Source: Ehretia macrophylla
Taxonomy: Eukaryota > Streptophyta > Magnoliopsida > Boraginales > Ehretiaceae
Assembly (NCBI GenBank): GCA_037974665.1
Contig: CM075764.1
Coordinates: 115,816,325-115,880,324, forward strand
Length of the DNA stretch: 64,000 nt
Reading direction: 5' to 3'
Part shown: in pieces, positions 60,396-64,000 of the stretch
Position numbering within the stretch: the stretch's first letter is position 1
Layout: each line of letters starts with the position of its first letter
Translations under genes and position numbers: made by a program
The notes under the pieces: generated by a model
What the model was told of the DNA's origin: nothing
Databases searched by the model: none
What the model saw: the letters and a program-made list of their open reading frames with translations, nothing else

Positions 60396-61285
60396 GCACC
60401 GGCTGAGCTACAAGAATTGAAGGACCAATTGCAAGGATTGTTGAAGAAGGGGTTTGTTCAACCAAGTTATTCTTCGTGGGGTATACCAGTCCTATTTGTA
60501 AAGAAGAAAGACAGAACGCTGAGGCTATGCATCGACTACCGAGGATTGAACCAAGTGACCGTCAAGAATAAATACCCACTTCCACTGATCGACGAGTTAT
60601 TTGATCAACTTCAAGGAGCCAAATTCGAAGCTCGACTTGAGGCAAGGATACTATCAATTGCGGATCAAAAAGGAGGATGTGCCTAAAACGGTTTTCAGGA
60701 CGAGATATGGGCATTATGAATATGTGGTGATGCCATTTGGACTAACTAATGCCCTTGCAGCTTTTATGGACTTGATGCACAGGGTGTTTCAACCCTACTT
60801 GGACCAATTTGTGGTGATCTTCATTGATGATATTTTGGTATACTCGAAATCCAAGGCTGAGCATGAACAACATCTGCGATTGGTATTGCAGAAACTTCGA
60901 GAGCATCAATTGTATGCAAAGTTTAGCAAATGTGAATTTTGGTTGCAGCAGATTGCATTTTTGGGGCACATCATATCCCAAGAGGGAATAGCAGTGGATC
61001 CAGCAAAGATAGAAGCAGTGATGTCTTGGAAGAAGCCGGAAAACGTTACGGAGGTTTGGAGTTTTCTTGGTCTAGCCGGCTATTATCGGAGGTTCGTGAA
61101 GGATTTCTCAAAGATCGCAGGACCGCTTACAAAGCTCACTCAAAAGAAAACAAAGTTCGTATAGGATAACAAGTGTGAGAACAGCTTCCAAGAAGTGAAG
61201 AAAAGATTGACTACTATACCTGTTCTTGCATTGCTTGAGATGAGTCAAGGTTTTGTAATTTATAGCGATGCTTCGAAGGAAGGAC
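60396..61285 (+). pseudogene. pol: RT and start of RNase H of element 2, frameshift, stop and truncation
   Basis: Resumes in frame after the solo LTR with [25 protein letters not shown] and [10 protein letters not shown] 5-base deletion near 60622 shifts the frame just before [19 protein letters not shown], the FIDD catalytic box (near 60820) and [11 protein letters not shown] follow intact. TAG at 61162 replaces the TGG of element 1. The start of RNase H (FVIYSDASKEG) is then cut at 61285 by another LTR. At most positions where element 1 has a TAG, this copy keeps the sense codon. Confidence 0.9.
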
Positions 61286-64000
61286 TGTCACGCCCCAACT
61301 CGGCCTATAAAGGTTAGACTAGGGTGTGATCTAAACATTCAAGTCATATCACGTACTTAATCGTTCAAGAGGGTTTAACACTTAACGTTTTAGCCTAAAC
61401 TCCACAAATTCTCCAGAAAACCGGCAGCATAACGGCTGTAATTGGGCTCTTTAGTTTGACCTAATTCTCTAAACGCCTCAAAATTTCCAATCTCAATTTC
61501 ATTTCCAACTAAGATTACTATTTACCATCAATTGAAACGCTTACTAGTTTTCTCGAAGTCTCGTTCGATTAATAACCTAGCATGATACTATGTCTTGTTT
61601 GTTTGTTAATCCTCGTTATAAAAGTACCTGTTGATCTTAGCTTAACAATGAGTACCTGCTTAAGATTGGATAGGTTCATTTTACTTAATCCTTACCTGAT
61701 ACTTCATAATCTTATGATAGGTACTAGCCAATAACGATAGCAAAAACGACCATAGTAGTGTCTATCTAGTTATTATCAGTACAAGCCAAAATTAGACCCC
61801 AAATTACAACGGGGGTCGTTTACAATACGACAACAAGCAAAATAAGAAATAGTCTTCAAGCAACATATTGTTCATGAAATGGCCATAGTCAAGCAAGGCA
61901 CATAGGACAAGCAATCATTCCAAGGAATCATCATTAGGCACGTCGTCCTCGGGTACCTGTTCCTGGTCTTCTTCACCTGAGATGATAAAAGAGGGTGAGT
62001 CCTTATGAACTCAGCGAGGGGGAACGAGAAATAAGTTTTGAAACTCATTTTTCAGTTCAACTTATGAAAACCCTTTTTGCAAGCATGACATGTATCACAA
62101 GCAAGTACATAATGTAATATAATAGTAAAAGAACGCAATTACCCGTCTTTTCTCCCCGAGGGCCTCTAGAAACCAAGCGAGAGTGCTTATACACATAGTG
62201 AAAAGGATACGATGAGGTTTTACTCTCAGTTCAAGTCCAGTATCAGTTGTTGCGGCTGTCTTGAATTCATCCATTTATCACGCCAAATTGGTATACTCCG
62301 GATATACCCCGAAATCCCACGACCCACCTCTCTGAGCAAGTCTAGCCCCCAAGCGAGAGAGGGAATTGAACAATGGTAGTCACAGTTGCACCGGCAAGCC
62401 CGCTGCCGCCCGGTGTGCGTGAATGCTACCACGCCAGAATGAAAGGTTGCAACCTTATACGCAATGCACATTTATGACATTTAATATATCACATTAGGAG
62501 GACAACAAAGTAGGTTGCCTCCGGACAGTCATAAGATTGCACATTGACAAGTAAACAAGCGAGGCACGATAAGACAAGTAATTTCACTTGAAAGGCATAT
62601 GGAGTTATATGAACATTAAACGGGCAGCCATGTAACGCACGTAAATCAAGTCATATAACTCATTTCAACATTCACGTAATCAAATAATAAGATTATTCAA
62701 CCTGCAACGGTAATCTACGTGGGTTCGAGTGCAAGAAAACCTACTTATCAACATGTAATCATCAATATCGCATTTAGGTCTACAATGGCAACTACGGGCA
62801 GCCTACTAGACGTATAATTAAGCTCGATATTCATAGGATCAACACTTAGTGAATTTACCTAGTCACTAGGGTTTCCATTTCGTGCTGACCCGTGCAATTA
62901 AGCCCCAAGTTAACTCAAAATCAATCTCAAGCCATGCATCAATTAGTTCAATCATCTTCAAGTATTCAAAACAGTCCACACAACATCCCAATGCCACAAT
63001 CCCAAGCATTTAATTCAACAAAAGAAGTTACAACAATTTTTCTAAGCACATCACTAAGTGAAACCCTCACTGCAATGGGCTGTTTTCTCACAATCATTAA
63101 GACAAGCAAAAAATCTCCAATTCCAGTGAATAAGATATCAAATTAAATCTTAAGAAGTGAACTAAATTCAGAAACAAACCTCGCATCATTTGGAGTTCGG
63201 GTTCAATAGTTATAGCCAAAACAGTGAGATTGCACAAAACTGTCCAGATTTGCACACATTTCAATACTTGTCATTTTTGAGGTCCTTAGGGTCAGATTTA
63301 GCCTTAGTACATTTCTGACAAAAATGTACAGAACTGAAAAATCTAGTAGCAAACCAAATTTCATGAATTTTGGATATCATTTACTAAGTCAAAAATGGTT
63401 CGTTCCACAAAGTCAGTGAATTTGCCAAAACCTGCTTCATTTTTCCAGATTTTCCAGATTTGGACACATTTTAATGATTTGCCATTTTGAGGACCTTAGA
63501 GTCAAAATTAGCTTTGGCCTATTTCTGGGAAAAATGTTCATAACTGGCAAAAATAGTTACCTACCAATTTTCACACATTTTCAACATCATTTGCCTAGCC
63601 AAAATCATCTCGCACCAACAAGACAGAAAGCTGTCACAAACCCGATTTCATCTATCATCACCTTCTAGCCCAAAATCTTGCCATGCATGGTTATAAAAGC
63701 TTATAAACACACATATATCTCAAGTACAGAAGCAAAGAAAAACATTTAAGAGTATGCATGTGGTTTTTTTGAAGGATTTTCAAGAAGTTTTAGCCCTCAC
63801 CTTAGCAAAACAACAAGAAGATGCACAAGATTTTGATGAAGCACAAGGTTGACTCTTTTCCTTGCTTAGCCGAGACACCACTCGATTTCTCTCTAGTTTC
63901 CTAGCTTAGTAACCAAGTTCTTAGTAGGTGCATGTGGTTAGAACAAGAAGAAAAGAAATGGAAGCTAGCAAACTCACCTAAACCGAAATGGAAGTTCAAT
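61286..64000 (-). mobile_element. LTR (family A), minus strand, inside element 2 RNase H, runs off the window
   Basis: Begins TGTCACGCCCC after the flank AGGAC (61281-61285) and is still LTR at 64000, so 2,715 bases are seen. Whether it is a solo LTR or the start of a full element cannot be told. Stem-loops 1-3, the open frame (62226-62471) and the acidic frame (61915-61977) are present on the complement. Confidence 0.93.
61915..61977 (-). CDS. Acidic 20-codon LTR frame, minus-strand copy
   Basis: Complement strand, intact, almost the same peptide as at 28538-28600. See 8334-8396. Confidence 0.22.
   Translation of the reverse strand, partial: GEEDQEQVPEDDVPNDDSLE

Larger units (their letters stand above)
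51192..64000 (+). mobile_element. Element 2: Del/Tekay-type chromovirus, interrupted twice, runs off the window
   Basis: The 5' LTR (51192-54767), primer site (54780) and gag-pol start are present. The coding region is broken by a minus-strand solo LTR (56801-60395) in the RT region and a second minus-strand LTR (61286 on) in RNase H. The left flank is AGAAA (51187-51191) in the satellite; the right flank is outside the window. Coding similarity to element 1 is very high, so they belong to one family. Integrase and the 3' LTR are not seen. Confidence 0.93.

Noticed and set aside
1..64000. CRISPR array, bacterial operon, rRNA or tRNA gene
   Set aside because: The tandem repeats are 341 bp without unique spacers. 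The only tRNA-related sequence is the 12-base primer site. Nothing prokaryotic is seen.

Overview
The window is repeat-dense plant nuclear DNA, best read as heterochromatin (pericentromeric, centromeric or knob-like). I see no host protein gene, rRNA or tRNA gene. The evidence for a flowering plant is a chromodomain-bearing Ty3/gypsy polyprotein of the Del/Tekay chromovirus type, an initiator-methionine-type primer site, very long LTRs (about 3.3-3.7 kb) and a long tandem satellite. I cannot name the species.

The substrate is one satellite array with a monomer of about 341 bp, always in the same orientation. It occupies 234-5443, 17433-18789, 25184-25943 and 29228-51191, about 29.3 kb or roughly 86 monomers. 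The phase continues exactly across each interruption once one copy of the target-site duplication is removed, so this was a single array before retrotransposons cut it up. In the large block, variant monomers recur at 7- and 8-monomer steps, giving a higher-order unit of about 15 monomers (5.07-5.11 kb).

Insertions, left to right: the 3' end of an LTR (1-233, +); element 1, a complete but mutated chromovirus (5444-17432, +); a solo LTR in minus orientation (18790-25183) that itself carries a solo LTR of a second family (21819-24466, +); a solo LTR (25944-29227, +); and element 2 (51192 to beyond the window, +), whose pol gene was later cut twice by minus-strand LTRs (56801-60395, and 61286 to the window end). 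Target-site duplications of 5 bp are visible for every insertion whose two ends lie in the window.

Element 1 keeps the whole order gag - protease - reverse transcriptase - RNase H - integrase - chromodomain in one original reading frame, now broken by seven stops and two frameshifts. Element 2 carries gag, protease and part of RT/RNase H, also broken. Neither can be autonomous as read. Four of the stops in element 1 are CAG to TAG changes relative to element 2, the pattern expected from deamination of methylated CHG sites.

The least expected signal is inside the LTRs. Two LTR families that have otherwise diverged share, in nearly the same order, a stem-loop around CTACTTT, the island GGGCGGCATYGGGCTTGCC, a GTATCCTTTT block, a stem-loop whose arms differ between families but still pair, and a splice-acceptor-like CAG followed by a short acidic reading frame. 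Each first-family LTR also opens with a GTGC motif repeated about every 19.6 bp. These look like conserved leader or regulatory modules and are the best candidates for something undescribed here.
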